From UBA1783 sp033808805 (GTDB lineage: Bacteria > Bacillota_I > Bacilli_A > Erysipelotrichales > Erysipelotrichaceae), in the NCBI GenBank assembly GCA_033808805.1, contig JAPXMY010000006.1, positions 1 to 64,000 of the forward strand: a DNA stretch of 64,000 bases, given 5' to 3'. The notes beneath the pieces were generated by a model. It was not told the origin of the DNA, made no database searches, and saw only the letters and a program-made list of their open reading frames with translations. A program made the position numbers and the translations under genes. Below are positions 35,809 through 43,613 of the stretch, piece by piece; position 1 is the first letter of the stretch, and each line of letters opens with the position of its first letter.

Positions 35809-37071
35809 ATGAAATATTATTTAGCGATTGATATCGGCGCTTCCAGCGGCAGACATATTATTGGCTGGAAGGAAAATGAAAAAATACATATCCAAGAGGT
35901 ATATCGTTTTTCTAATGGTGTCATTGAAAAAGATAATCATCTGATTTGGGATGTTGATTATCTTTTGAGGGAAGTAAAAAAGGGAATAAAAGAAGCTAAG
36001 AAAGAATACGAGATTGCATCTTTATCTATCGATACCTGGGGAGTTGACTATGTCCTGATGAAAAAAGATAAAGAAGTCTTACCTGTCTATGCCTATAGAG
36101 ATAACAGGACTTCCAGAATAATTGATGAAGTGCATAAAATAATTCCTTTTGAAAAACTATATCAGAATACTGGAAGTCAGTATCAGCCATTTAACAGTAT
36201 TTATCAGCTATATGCTGATAAAAAGCAGGGAAGACTGGAAGGTGTGACAGATTTTCTGATGATGCCAGAATATCTGCTTTATAAACTTACAGGTATAAAG
36301 AAAAAAGAGTTTACCAATGCCACTACAACTGGGATGATTAACTGTGAAAGTCTGCAGTTTGATGAAATGATTATCAGTAAACTTGGTTTACCAGCTCATC
36401 TATTTGGCAGATTATACCAGCCTAAAGAAGTGTTGGGCTATTATGATGGCATTAAGGTAGTAATATGTGCAACTCATGATACAGCCAGTGCGGTAGAAGG
36501 AATACCGATGAAAGACAATCAGCTTTATATTTCCTCAGGAACCTGGTCGCTGTTAGGAGTAAAGACAGCTCAGCCGATTACAGATATCACCAGTATGAAA
36601 GCCAACTTTTCCAATGAAGGAGGAGTGGGTTACAACAGATATCAGAAAAACATTATGGGTTTATGGCTGGTCAATGAGCTGCAAAGAGAACTATGCCCCG
36701 ATGAAGAAATAACCGAAATTGTCAAAAAGGCTATGGAAAGCAGTTTTGAAGAAACAATTGATGCCAATGACAGTTTATTATTGGCGCCTGTCAGTATGAA
36801 AGAGGCTTTTGATAAACTTTTAAATAGTAAACCTGATAACATTTACGGTTATTTCAGGTGTGCCTATAAGTCTTTGGCTCTGTCCTATAAAAAAGCTATT
36901 GAAGAATTGGAAAGCAATACCTCTAAGAACTATGGAGAACTGTATATTGTTGGCGGAGGAGCTAAAAATAGTTTTCTTAATGCTCTGACAGAGCAAAAAA
37001 CGGGTAAAAAAGTTATTGCTCTGCCAATAGAGGCAACAGCACTGGGAAATCTTAAAATACAGATGGAATAA
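35809..37071 (+). CDS. rhaB: Rhamnulokinase
   Basis: A 420-residue FGGY-family kinase: AIDIGASSGRHIIGW (first phosphate loop), SIDTWGVDY, YRDNRT, ATHDTASAVEGIP, ISSGTWSLLG and YIVGGGAKNSFLNALTEQKTGKKV. It phosphorylates L-rhamnulose at O1. It is some 50 residues shorter than typical RhaB, mainly after the GTWSLLG region, but retains the catalytic segments. It is the last gene of the operon; no rhamnulose-1-phosphate aldolase follows. Confidence 0.94.
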   Translation: MKYYLAIDIGASSGRHIIGWKENEKIHIQEVYRFSNGVIEKDNHLIWDVDYLLREVKKGIKEAKKEYEIASLSIDTWGVDYVLMKKDKEVLPVYAYRDNRTSRIIDEVHKIIPFEKLYQNTGSQYQPFNSIYQLYADKKQGRLEGVTDFLMMPEYLLYKLTGIKKKEFTNATTTGMINCESLQFDEMIISKLGLPAHLFGRLYQPKEVLGYYDGIKVVICATHDTASAVEGIPMKDNQLYISSGTWSLLGVKTAQPITDITSMKANFSNEGGVGYNRYQKNIMGLWLVNELQRELCPDEEITEIVKKAMESSFEETIDANDSLLLAPVSMKEAFDKLLNSKPDNIYGYFRCAYKSLALSYKKAIEELESNTSKNYGELYIVGGGAKNSFLNALTEQKTGKKVIALPIEATALGNLKIQME

Positions 37072-37120
37072 ATAATATTTGATTTTAAATAATGATTTGT
37101 GTAATATAGTATAAATAAAT

Positions 37121-37200
37121 CTTATGAAGAGTGATGAAGGGACTAGCCCGATGAAGTCACACCAACTTATTGAATCAGGTGGTAAAACTAGAATGATAAG
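37121..37200 (+). ncRNA. SAM-I (S-box) riboswitch
   Basis: The 80-base element has P1 arms CTTAT (37121-37125)/ATAAG (37196-37200) and the S-box core: AAGAGTGATGAAGGGACTAG, then CCCGATGAAGTCACACCAAC with the kink-turn GATGA, and the late GGTGGTAAAACTAGAATGA. It is followed by a terminator and sits upstream of metK, a classic SAM-controlled gene. When SAM is bound, transcription should stop at 37211-37241. It is a compact member with short helices. Confidence 0.93.
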
Positions 37201-37210
37201 ATAACTTTTT

Positions 37211-37241
37211 CACTCAAGTAAAGCTATCTTGAGTGTTTTTT
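37211..37241 (+). terminator. Riboswitch-controlled terminator
   Basis: CACTCAAG (37211-37218) pairs with CTTGAGTG (37228-37235), nine-base loop, then TTTTTT. It lies 11 bases after the S-box P1 helix and 29 bases before the metK-like gene. Confidence 0.9.
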
Positions 37242-37270
37242 GTTATAGGTAGTAAAAGGAGGACGGTAAC

Positions 37271-38053
37271 ATGATTGAAAAAGTAAATCCAAGCCATCCA
37301 GATAAGATGGCCGATCGTATTGCTGGGGCCTTGGTAGATATGGCATACAAGAAAAATCCAAATTGCAGGATTGATGTTGAAGTCTTGATAGGACATGGGG
37401 TATGTCATATTATTGCGGAGACAAGTGAAGCCTTCAGCCAGCAGGAAGTAGAGTGTATTGTAGAAAGAATTGCCGGAAATCTAAAAGTTAATCTGGCTTC
37501 AGTCAGGCAAGATGCATCTTTGGCAGCGATTCAAAAGAATAAGCTGAGATGCAGTGATAATGGAATCTTCAAGGGAGTTCCATTAACGGACGAACAGAAA
37601 GAAATATCAAAGATAGCCCGTGATATTTACAGCCGATATCCAAGTGATGGCAAGTATATACTTGATAAAGGGAAACTGGTTATCTGTCAAAGTAATGCTG
37701 CCAATAGCGAGATTAAACAGTTATATCCTCAGGCGATAGTTAATCCTTTGGGTGAGTGGAGCGGAGGTACAGATGTAGATGCCGGAGCAACCAATCACAA
37801 AAATTTCAGTGATATGGCTGACAGCAATACCGGAAGCGGAATCCATGGTAAAGACTTATCTAAATGTGATGTTTCAGTAAATATCTATGCTTTTTTGAAA
37901 GCTCAGAAGACTAATAAGACTGTTTCATTCAGTTGCGCTATTGGAGATGATACTGTCGATGGCAAATCATATGAAGAAATTGTAAAAATAGCTAAGGAAT
38001 ATGTTGATGAACTTGGTGGCTTTGAAAGGTTAGCTGAGTGGGGCCTATATTAG
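37271..38053 (+). CDS. metK: Short-form S-adenosylmethionine synthetase (MetK-like)
   Basis: The 260-residue protein keeps MetK landmarks: NPSHPDKMADRIAGALVDMA (the HPDK active-site motif, H9 and D11), SDNGIFKG, NPLGEWSGGTDVDAGATNHK (compare the GPxGDxGLTGRK loop) and TGSGIHGKDLSKCDVSV (compare FSGKDxxKVDRS). It lacks about 130 residues of the usual 390, yet ends cleanly and starts after GGAGG. Control by an S-box supports a role in SAM synthesis. It may be a compact variant, or a diverged paralogue beside a full-length MetK elsewhere in the genome. Confidence 0.75.
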   Translation: MIEKVNPSHPDKMADRIAGALVDMAYKKNPNCRIDVEVLIGHGVCHIIAETSEAFSQQEVECIVERIAGNLKVNLASVRQDASLAAIQKNKLRCSDNGIFKGVPLTDEQKEISKIARDIYSRYPSDGKYILDKGKLVICQSNAANSEIKQLYPQAIVNPLGEWSGGTDVDAGATNHKNFSDMADSNTGSGIHGKDLSKCDVSVNIYAFLKAQKTNKTVSFSCAIGDDTVDGKSYEEIVKIAKEYVDELGGFERLAEWGLY

Positions 38054-38061
38054 AACATTAA

Positions 38062-38096
38062 AAAAGCTTGATTCAAGTATTAAATCAAGCTTTTAT
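38062..38096. terminator. Bidirectional terminator
   Basis: AAAAGCTTGATT (38062-38073) and AATCAAGCTTTT (38083-38094), between convergent genes. Nearly the same stem recurs at 43568-43603. Confidence 0.9.
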
Positions 38097-38109
38097 TTTG
38101 AAATTTTGT

Positions 38110-39027
38110 TTATCTTAAGAAGGCTGCGACAATTTCAGCTTCAGCCTCTTCATAGCTTAAGCCTAAAGACATGAGTTTAGTAATCTGATTACCAGCAATT
38201 TTTCCTATTGCTGCTTCATGAATTAATTGGGCATCAACATGATTGGCGGTAACATCAGGTACGGCCTTGACAGTAGCGTGGTCCATAATAATGGCATCGC
38301 AGGCTGAGTGTCCCTGACACTTGTTATTACCATTGATAACAGAGTAGAAGAATTGTTTAGATTCTCCCTTGGCTACTGAACGAGAAACGATGCTGCAGCT
38401 GGAATTTTCGCCTTCCAGCTCAATACGGAAGTCGGTATAAGCACTCTGATGACCTGTGGTAAGAATGACTTCTTTTGTCGTTAAAGAAGCGTTATCAGCT
38501 ATCGTTGCTTCGGTAAGACGCTTGGTATAATCAACTCCATCAATTTGAGCACTGTCTATTTCCAGTGAGCTGCCTTCAGCTAGATGGATAATAGTTTTAG
38601 GACTGATTATTCTGTTTCCAGTTCCCTGGCCTTGTCCGTAGTGTTTTTCTTCATACTTGACTTTAGCATTTTTGCCTATATAGAAGGTATGAATGCCGCT
38701 ATGCTGTGTGGCATGCAGTCCATCATTATGAATACCACAGCCAGCAATGATATGAATCTGGCTGTTTTCACCGATAAAGAAATCATTGTAGACCAGATCA
38801 TTTAAACCACTATGATCGATTAGAGTAGGAATGTGGACCAGTTCACCTTTAGTATTGGCTCTTACTATGATATCAATCCCGTTTTTATCTAATTTTTTTA
38901 CTATTTCAGTGTTTTCACTGTTGTTATGTAACTCACTTATTCCGTTGATACGGAAACTGTAGGCTCCATTTGGGACATCATCCAGTCCAGAGACCTGTTG
39001 TAAGATCTGTTTTAATTCTGTTTTCAA
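38110..39027 (-). CDS. SufB/SufD-like scaffold protein of a minimal SUF system
   Basis: About 305 residues from TTG 39027, chosen because the binding site AAGGAGAG lies nine bases upstream and the TTG overlaps the sufC stop as TTGA. The beta-helical SufBD core is visible (GLHATQHSGIHTFYIGKNAKVKYEEKHYGQGQGTGNRII, TDFRIELEGENSS, GHSACDAIIMD, HEAAIGKIAGNQITKLMSLGLSYEEAEAEIV). It is about 150 residues shorter than canonical SufB. With SufC alone it matches the two-gene SUF-like minimal (SMS-type) arrangement for Fe-S cluster assembly. Conserved C, H and E residues in HSACD and IHEAAIG could hold the nascent cluster. Confidence 0.87.
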   Translation of the reverse strand: MKTELKQILQQVSGLDDVPNGAYSFRINGISELHNNSENTEIVKKLDKNGIDIIVRANTKGELVHIPTLIDHSGLNDLVYNDFFIGENSQIHIIAGCGIHNDGLHATQHSGIHTFYIGKNAKVKYEEKHYGQGQGTGNRIISPKTIIHLAEGSSLEIDSAQIDGVDYTKRLTEATIADNASLTTKEVILTTGHQSAYTDFRIELEGENSSCSIVSRSVAKGESKQFFYSVINGNNKCQGHSACDAIIMDHATVKAVPDVTANHVDAQLIHEAAIGKIAGNQITKLMSLGLSYEEAEAEIVAAFLR

Positions 39028-39758
39028 AAGTTTACTCTCCTTCCAAAGAAATGGCAATCTTCTAGACCGAACATCAGATGAGGCAAGACTTCGCTACTGC
39101 TACCGTCTTTGGCAATTTTTCCTTCTTCCAGTACGATTATACGATCAGCAATTTCTAATATACGTTCCTGATGTGATATGACAATGATAATTCCATTGGT
39201 TTTAGTCAACAGGTTTTTAAAGACCTGAATAAGGTTTTGAAAGCTCCACAGGTCAATTCCAGCTTCAGGCTCATCAAAGATGTACAGGCTGACATCTCTG
39301 GCTGCCAGCATGGCAATTTCAATACGCTTCATTTCTCCTCCTGAAAGGCTGTTATCCAATTCACGGAAGACATAGTTAATAGCGCACAGTCCAACCTGTG
39401 AAAGATATCCGCAAGCCTCTTCAACGCTCAGCTTATGTCCAGCAGCCAGACTTAACAGATCCATGACTTTCATTCCTTTGAAATGTACCGGTTGCTGGAA
39501 AGCAAAACCAATACCAGCCTTAGCTCTTTGATGAATGCTTTTAGCAGTTATATCTTCGCCATTAAAGATTATTTTTCCGGCAGTTGGCTTTTCAATACCC
39601 ATAATCATCTTAGCCAGGGTTGATTTACCGCTGCCATTTGGCCCAGTAATAGCGATGAAACTACCTGAAGGAATATCTAAAGAGATATTGTCAAGTATTT
39701 CTTTCTGTTCGGTATTACCATTTTCTACCTGAAAAGACAGGTTTTTTATTTCAAGCAT
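39024..39758 (-). CDS. sufC: SufC ATPase
   Basis: A 244-residue ABC-type ATPase with Walker A GPNGSGKST, the Q-loop FAFQQPVHFKG, signature LSGGEMKR and Walker B LYIFDEPEAGIDLW, all characteristic of SufC. It powers the SufB-type scaffold. It overlaps the regulator gene upstream by eight bases and the scaffold gene downstream by four, so the three genes form one operon. Confidence 0.93.
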   Translation of the reverse strand: MLEIKNLSFQVENGNTEQKEILDNISLDIPSGSFIAITGPNGSGKSTLAKMIMGIEKPTAGKIIFNGEDITAKSIHQRAKAGIGFAFQQPVHFKGMKVMDLLSLAAGHKLSVEEACGYLSQVGLCAINYVFRELDNSLSGGEMKRIEIAMLAARDVSLYIFDEPEAGIDLWSFQNLIQVFKNLLTKTNGIIIVISHQERILEIADRIIVLEEGKIAKDGSSSEVLPHLMFGLEDCHFFGRRVNF

Positions 39759-40242
39759 GTTGTTCTCCTTTTTCTTCTATCGCACAATAGTGCTCTAAAC
39801 AGTCAAAACGACTGATATCCAGTGTATTTACTTTATTTAGAAACAGCATAATAGCTTCTAACTGCTCAGCTTTCAGCTCTCTTAAAAAAGAGCACATTTG
39901 CTGGTTAGCCTGCTGATGCTGTAAATCTTTTTCTTTTTTTATTTCTTTTCCCAAATCGGTAAGTTGAATCTTTTTCTCCTTGCGGTTTCCTTTAACAGGG
40001 ACACGTTCAATAATACCAAGCTGTTCTAGACGACTGAGAGATTGACTGACAGCACCTCTGGAGACATTTAGGATTTTTGCCAGCGTTGTGGCATTTTGGC
40101 TGGGATTTAAATCCAGCAGGTCGATAAACCTGAAATCTGCCTGATTCAGCGTTACAATGCCCTGGATTTCCTTGGGTTCTTTCTGTCTCAGCTTGATGCT
40201 GTTAATGGTATGATATAGACTATTGATAACTTTACATTGCAT
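39751..40242 (-). CDS. MarR-family regulator of the suf operon
   Basis: About 163 residues from ATG 40242, which has TTGGAGGAAATAGAT upstream; a longer frame lacks a binding site and would run through the promoter. It has a winged helix-turn-helix (NATTLAKILNVSRGAVSQSLSRLEQLGIIERV). The C-terminus FDCLEHYCAIEEKG carries two cysteines six residues apart, suggesting redox or Fe-S sensing. As first gene of the operon with a palindrome at its promoter, it probably represses suf expression when clusters are sufficient. Confidence 0.82.
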   Translation of the reverse strand: MQCKVINSLYHTINSIKLRQKEPKEIQGIVTLNQADFRFIDLLDLNPSQNATTLAKILNVSRGAVSQSLSRLEQLGIIERVPVKGNRKEKKIQLTDLGKEIKKEKDLQHQQANQQMCSFLRELKAEQLEAIMLFLNKVNTLDISRFDCLEHYCAIEEKGEQHA

Positions 40243-40263
40243 ATATCTATTTCCTCCAAAGGT

Positions 40264-40316
40264 AGTATATATAATCATGGTGCTATTGTCAATATTGTTT
40301 AGCAACTAAACAATAT
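40264..40316 (-). promoter_or_regulatory. Promoter and MarR-type operator of the suf operon
   Basis: On the minus strand, TTGACA (complement of 40287-40292), 17 bases, TATACT (complement of 40264-40269). A perfect dyad with 11-base arms, ATATTGTTTAG (40292-40302) and CTAAACAATAT (40306-40316), abuts the -35 box. This is the expected binding site for the MarR-type product. Confidence 0.82.
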
Positions 40317-40334
40317 ATTTTTATAATAAAAAAA

Positions 40335-40388
40335 GAGCATCATACCTAACTGAATAATTTTTTAAAAACAGTTAAGATGATTGCTCAT
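40335..40388 (-). terminator. Terminator of the ArsR-ABC operon
   Basis: GAGCATCAT and CCTAACTG (from about 40336) pair imperfectly with CAGTTA and ATGATTGCTC (to about 40386), leaving an AT loop. On the minus strand the stem leads into the T-rich stretch before 40335. Confidence 0.6.
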
Positions 40389-41117
40389 TTATATTTGTTT
40401 TTTCTCAATATTATAGCGACTGATTATAAATAAAATTACCGAAAAAATCAGCAGCATTATAAAACTTAGCGTTAATGAAAGACTGTTTTTACTAATTATG
40501 GCCCCTTTTAAAATATCAGCCCCATAGGTAAGAGGCAAACAGTAAGAAACAGGTTTTAAAAACCATGGTAGATTTGCTACAGGAATAAACAGTCCACATA
40601 GAAACAGCATTGGAAAGCGAAAGAAATTGGATAATGTCTGGGCTTCAAAGACTTGTTCTACTGAAACTGCTACAAGAAGTCCCAAAAGAGAAGAAGTAAC
40701 TGCGATTAGAAAAACCGCAGCTGAAACCATCAGCCAATTAACTCCACTCAAATCGATAAAGAATCCTGCCAATATAACGGGAACAAAAGCATTAAACATT
40801 CCAAAGAGAATTGTTCCGGTAATCTTTGCCAGCATCAAGGTATTTATACTGATAGGAGCTAAAAGAAGTCTTTCAAAGGATCTGCCACTACGCTCAAAAG
40901 TAATAGTTACAGCCAGCATTGAGGTGGTACCAAATAAGACACTGGTTGAAATCAAACCAGGAAGCAGTTCTAAAATATTACTGTCTGGTGAACGTAACAG
41001 CTGCATCAGTGTCCAGGAAAGTGGAAAGATAATGCCCCAGCTTATATTAGGTGGTTTTAGATAATAGTTGTTAATATCTTTTTTCAAAATGTTAAAAAAG
41101 GCAATTAAACTTTTCAC
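40389..41117 (-). CDS. ABC-2 type permease
   Basis: A 242-residue membrane protein with six predicted helices (LSWTLMQLLRSPD, TSVLFGTTSMLAVTITFERSGRSFERLLLAPISI, LFLCGLFIPVANLPWFLKPVSYCLPLTYGADILKG) typical of ABC-2 exporters. It overlaps the ATPase gene by four bases. With the ArsR-type repressor it suggests export of a toxic ion or drug, but the substrate cannot be read from the sequence. Confidence 0.88.
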   Translation of the reverse strand: MKSLIAFFNILKKDINNYYLKPPNISWGIIFPLSWTLMQLLRSPDSNILELLPGLISTSVLFGTTSMLAVTITFERSGRSFERLLLAPISINTLMLAKITGTILFGMFNAFVPVILAGFFIDLSGVNWLMVSAAVFLIAVTSSLLGLLVAVSVEQVFEAQTLSNFFRFPMLFLCGLFIPVANLPWFLKPVSYCLPLTYGADILKGAIISKNSLSLTLSFIMLLIFSVILFIISRYNIEKKQI

Positions 41118-42070
41118 TTTTGACCTCCTTTTTCTTTTATAAGAGTAGAAGATTCAATTCCGGTAAGTTTGACAAAAACATCTTCCAATGTTGGCTGAAG
41201 CTGACTGGCTTGGTAAACTTCAATTTCCCTTTCATGTAAAAAATTCAGGATGGGAAGTAAAGGAATCTGTTCTTTAGAAGTAATTACTAAAGATTTTTCA
41301 TCTTTTGTATTAGCTGTACTGCCTTTAAAGCACTTTTCAAACTCCAAGATGAGGTTTTGAGGATTCTTATCAGTAATAAGATGAATACTGTGATTATGTG
41401 AGATGCTATCCATCAGCTCTTTGACTGTACCAGAAGCAACAATCTTTCCGTTTACTATAAAGGCCATACGATCACAAAGTCTTTGAGCTTCTTCAATATA
41501 GTGAGTAGTGATAAAGATGGTAGTTCCCTGATTTTTTAATGTAAGAATCAGTTCTCTGATCTGACGGGAACTTTCAACATCAATTCCAGAGGTTGGTTCA
41601 TCTAGAAACAATACTTCAGGACAGTGGATAAGAGCAGCGGCAATTGTAAGTTTACGTTTCATGCCTTTAGAGTAGGCTTTAAAAGGTTTTTTACCCGTAT
41701 TGTGAAGGTTAAACATTTTTAACAGTTCATTAGCTCTATGCTCACGCTCTTTTTTATTCATCCCATAAAGAGACCCACAAAAACAAAGATTATCAAAACC
41801 ACTCATTTCGTTGTAGAGATTGCTTTCATCAGCAACAATTCCCATAATTGCCTGAGCCTTTTTAGTTTGTTTTGTTACATCGATGCCACTGATGGTAATT
41901 TCTCCAAAAGTGGGCTGAGATAAGCCGATCATCGTGTTGATAGTTGATGTTTTACCGGCTCCATTTGGGCCTAATAAACCAAATATTTCACCTTTTTTAA
42001 TTTCAAAAGAAATATCATCAACAGCTATGAAATCACCATATTTCTTAGTAAGATTTTTAACGTTTATCAT
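41114..42070 (-). CDS. ABC transporter ATPase
   Basis: 318 residues with Walker A GLLGPNGAGKTSTIN, signature YSKGMKRKLTIAAAL, Walker B VLFLDEPTSGIDV and the H-loop FITTHYIEEAQRLCD. The extra C-terminal domain of about 90 residues resembles drug- or antibiotic-export ATPases. It partners the ABC-2 permease encoded next. Confidence 0.93.
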   Translation of the reverse strand: MINVKNLTKKYGDFIAVDDISFEIKKGEIFGLLGPNGAGKTSTINTMIGLSQPTFGEITISGIDVTKQTKKAQAIMGIVADESNLYNEMSGFDNLCFCGSLYGMNKKEREHRANELLKMFNLHNTGKKPFKAYSKGMKRKLTIAAALIHCPEVLFLDEPTSGIDVESSRQIRELILTLKNQGTTIFITTHYIEEAQRLCDRMAFIVNGKIVASGTVKELMDSISHNHSIHLITDKNPQNLILEFEKCFKGSTANTKDEKSLVITSKEQIPLLPILNFLHEREIEVYQASQLQPTLEDVFVKLTGIESSTLIKEKGGQK

Positions 42071-42081
42071 AATAACTGTTT

Positions 42082-42465
42082 TTATTTATTATCGTGTCCA
42101 TGACAAAATGATTTAACTTCAGCACTGCATTGACCCTTTTTTGAACAGGTATTTTTTTCCAGTGCTGGGCAATCTTCTTCAGCAGCTGTGCAGCCTACTT
42201 TTTCGATTTGTGCTAAAGCTTCAATTTCCCTAGCCAGTTGATGTAAAACTGGCCGATTTACCTCATAGTGCATAAAGTATCCTCGTTTTTCTCCGATAAT
42301 CAATCCAGCTTTCCTTAGCACTTTTAAATGTTGAGAAATCGATGCTTCAGTTAACTGCAGTTTATCAGCCAAAGCTCTGACACAATAGTTATACTTTAAA
42401 AGTAAAATTAAAATATTCATTCTGGTATTATCAGATATAGCTTTTAAAACTTTAATTTTATCCAT
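42082..42465 (-). CDS. ArsR-family repressor with Cys-rich tail
   Basis: A 127-residue winged-helix regulator (NTRMNILILLLKYNYCVRALADKLQLTEASISQHLKVLRKAGLIIGEKRGYFMHYEV). Its C-terminal 40 residues contain five cysteines and two histidines (VGCTAAEEDCPALEKNTCSK, then GQC, FCHGH), which suggests metal or metalloid sensing. It is 12 bases upstream of the ABC genes and has a perfect 28-bp palindrome over its promoter, so it very likely represses its own operon until the ligand binds. Confidence 0.88.
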   Translation of the reverse strand: MDKIKVLKAISDNTRMNILILLLKYNYCVRALADKLQLTEASISQHLKVLRKAGLIIGEKRGYFMHYEVNRPVLHQLAREIEALAQIEKVGCTAAEEDCPALEKNTCSKKGQCSAEVKSFCHGHDNK

Positions 42466-42478
42466 AAAAAACCTCCTT

Positions 42479-42533
42479 ATTTAATTAAGTGTTCACTTAA
42501 TTAAATTTTAACAAAGCCCTTTACTTTGGTCAA
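42479..42533 (-). promoter_or_regulatory. Promoter and 28-bp palindromic operator of the arsR-type operon
   Basis: Minus-strand promoter TTGACC (complement of 42528-42533), 17 bases, TAAAAT (complement of 42505-42510). Directly downstream is a perfect palindrome with 13-base arms, ATTTAATTAAGTG (42479-42491) and CACTTAATTAAAT (42494-42506), overlapping the end of the -10 box and ending beside the AGGAGG binding site. Confidence 0.88.
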
Positions 42534-42602
42534 CATCTAATTTAAAACATTTATTTCTTTACAATAATTTTACTGCTATTTTATTACTTGTTTATTGCTT
42601 AT

Positions 42603-42647
42603 TATATCGCACTCCGATATAGTGAAAGTGTATCGAGGTACGATATA
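42603..42647 (+). promoter_or_regulatory. Tandem dyads upstream of the padR-type gene
   Basis: TATATCG-N5-CGATATA (42603-42621) and TGTATCG-N5-CGATATA (42629-42647) are two near-identical inverted repeats whose centres are 26 bases apart. They sit 29-73 bases upstream of the ATG at 42676 and are natural operators for the PadR-type protein. Confidence 0.75.
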
Positions 42648-42675
42648 TATTGTTAATACACAGGGAGATAAATCT

Positions 42676-42999
42676 ATGGATCCAAAATTAAAGAAAATTT
42701 ATGTTCCGATGTCTGAAACGGCCTTCTATATCCTGTATTGTCTACAGAAGCCACAGCATGGGTATGGTATCGGACAATATGTCAAAAAGCTGACAAACAG
42801 TGAAGTAAATATCAGTCCAGGAACAATGTATGGCACACTTTCCAAGATGGAAAAAGATGGTTTGATTGAGTTTTTAAGGGAAGAGGATAAAAGAAAAATT
42901 TATCAGATAACAGCTTTAGGAGAAGAAATTCTACAGATAGAATTGAATCGTATTAAAAGACTTTATAAAAATAGTAAAGGAGAGGAGTATTATGGCTGA
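42676..42999 (+). CDS. PadR-family transcriptional regulator
   Basis: About 107 residues from ATG 42676, eight bases after GGGAG. The PadR winged helix is clear (FYILYCLQKPQHGYGIGQYVKKLTNSEVNISPGTMYGTLSKMEKDGLIEF). It overlaps the downstream DUF2812 gene by eight bases, a pairing common in Bacillota where the regulator controls expression of the membrane partner. Confidence 0.9.
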   Translation: MDPKLKKIYVPMSETAFYILYCLQKPQHGYGIGQYVKKLTNSEVNISPGTMYGTLSKMEKDGLIEFLREEDKRKIYQITALGEEILQIELNRIKRLYKNSKGEEYYG

Positions 43000-43542
43000 A
43001 ATAAAGAGATTTACAAAAATATTTACAATTGCTGATTATGAAGAAGAAAAGAAGTGGCTGGAAAACCAACATGCCAAGGGCTGGAGATTGATTAAAATTA
43101 TGATGCCATTCTTTTACACTTTTGAAAAAACCGAACCAGAAAATGTCATATATCAACTGGAATATAAAGAAGCTGATATAACGGATGATTATCTAAAGAT
43201 GTATGAAGACTATGGATGGGAGTTTTTGGCTCATATCTGGGTTGGAATTACTTCAGAAAAGAAGCTGGTGCAGCAGCCGATGAAAATGACAGAGAAATAT
43301 TTTCCGATGCTGAATCGAAAATCAATATGATAGATCAGGTATTCAAAACCAGAATGATTCCTCTGCTTACCGTTTTTATGGCTGTAATGGTACCTAATTT
43401 CTTTGGTTTGGATAAGTTGGATTTCTCACCTTCAGAAATAGTTTTTACTATTATCTATCTGCTTCTATTGGCTTTATATATCTGGGCCATATTTCATTGC
43501 GCAATCAAGTTAAGCAAGATGAAAAAAGAGCTGAAAAAATAA
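42992..43542 (+). pseudogene. DUF2812 membrane protein gene with a frameshift
   Basis: The first frame (from 42992) gives the DUF2812 N-terminus (ADYEEEKKWLENQHAKGWRL, FEKTEPENVIYQLEYKEAD, YEDYGWEF) and then leaves the pattern. The rest of the family pattern (LGWNYFRKEA, REIFSDAESKINMIDQ, then two membrane helices) is in another frame. Adding one T in the T5 run at 43223-43227 joins them into a 183-residue protein, reading YGWEFFGSYLGWNYFRKE. Either the gene is broken, the tract is phase-variable, or one base was missed. Confidence 0.8.
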
Positions 43543-43567
43543 AATATAAATACAGTGGCATGTAAAA

Positions 43568-43603
43568 AAAGCTTGATTCATAAAGGGAAATCAAGCTTTT
43601 CTT
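43568..43603. terminator. Bidirectional terminator
   Basis: AAAGCTTGATT (43568-43578) and AATCAAGCTTT (43589-43599) with T-rich flanks, between convergent genes; same stem as at 38062. Confidence 0.88.
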
Positions 43604-43613
43604 TACTTTAATA

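Noticed and set aside
40627..41064. 145-codon frame opposite the ABC-2 permease gene
   Set aside because: Shadow frame without a ribosome binding site; the minus-strand permease has clear family features.
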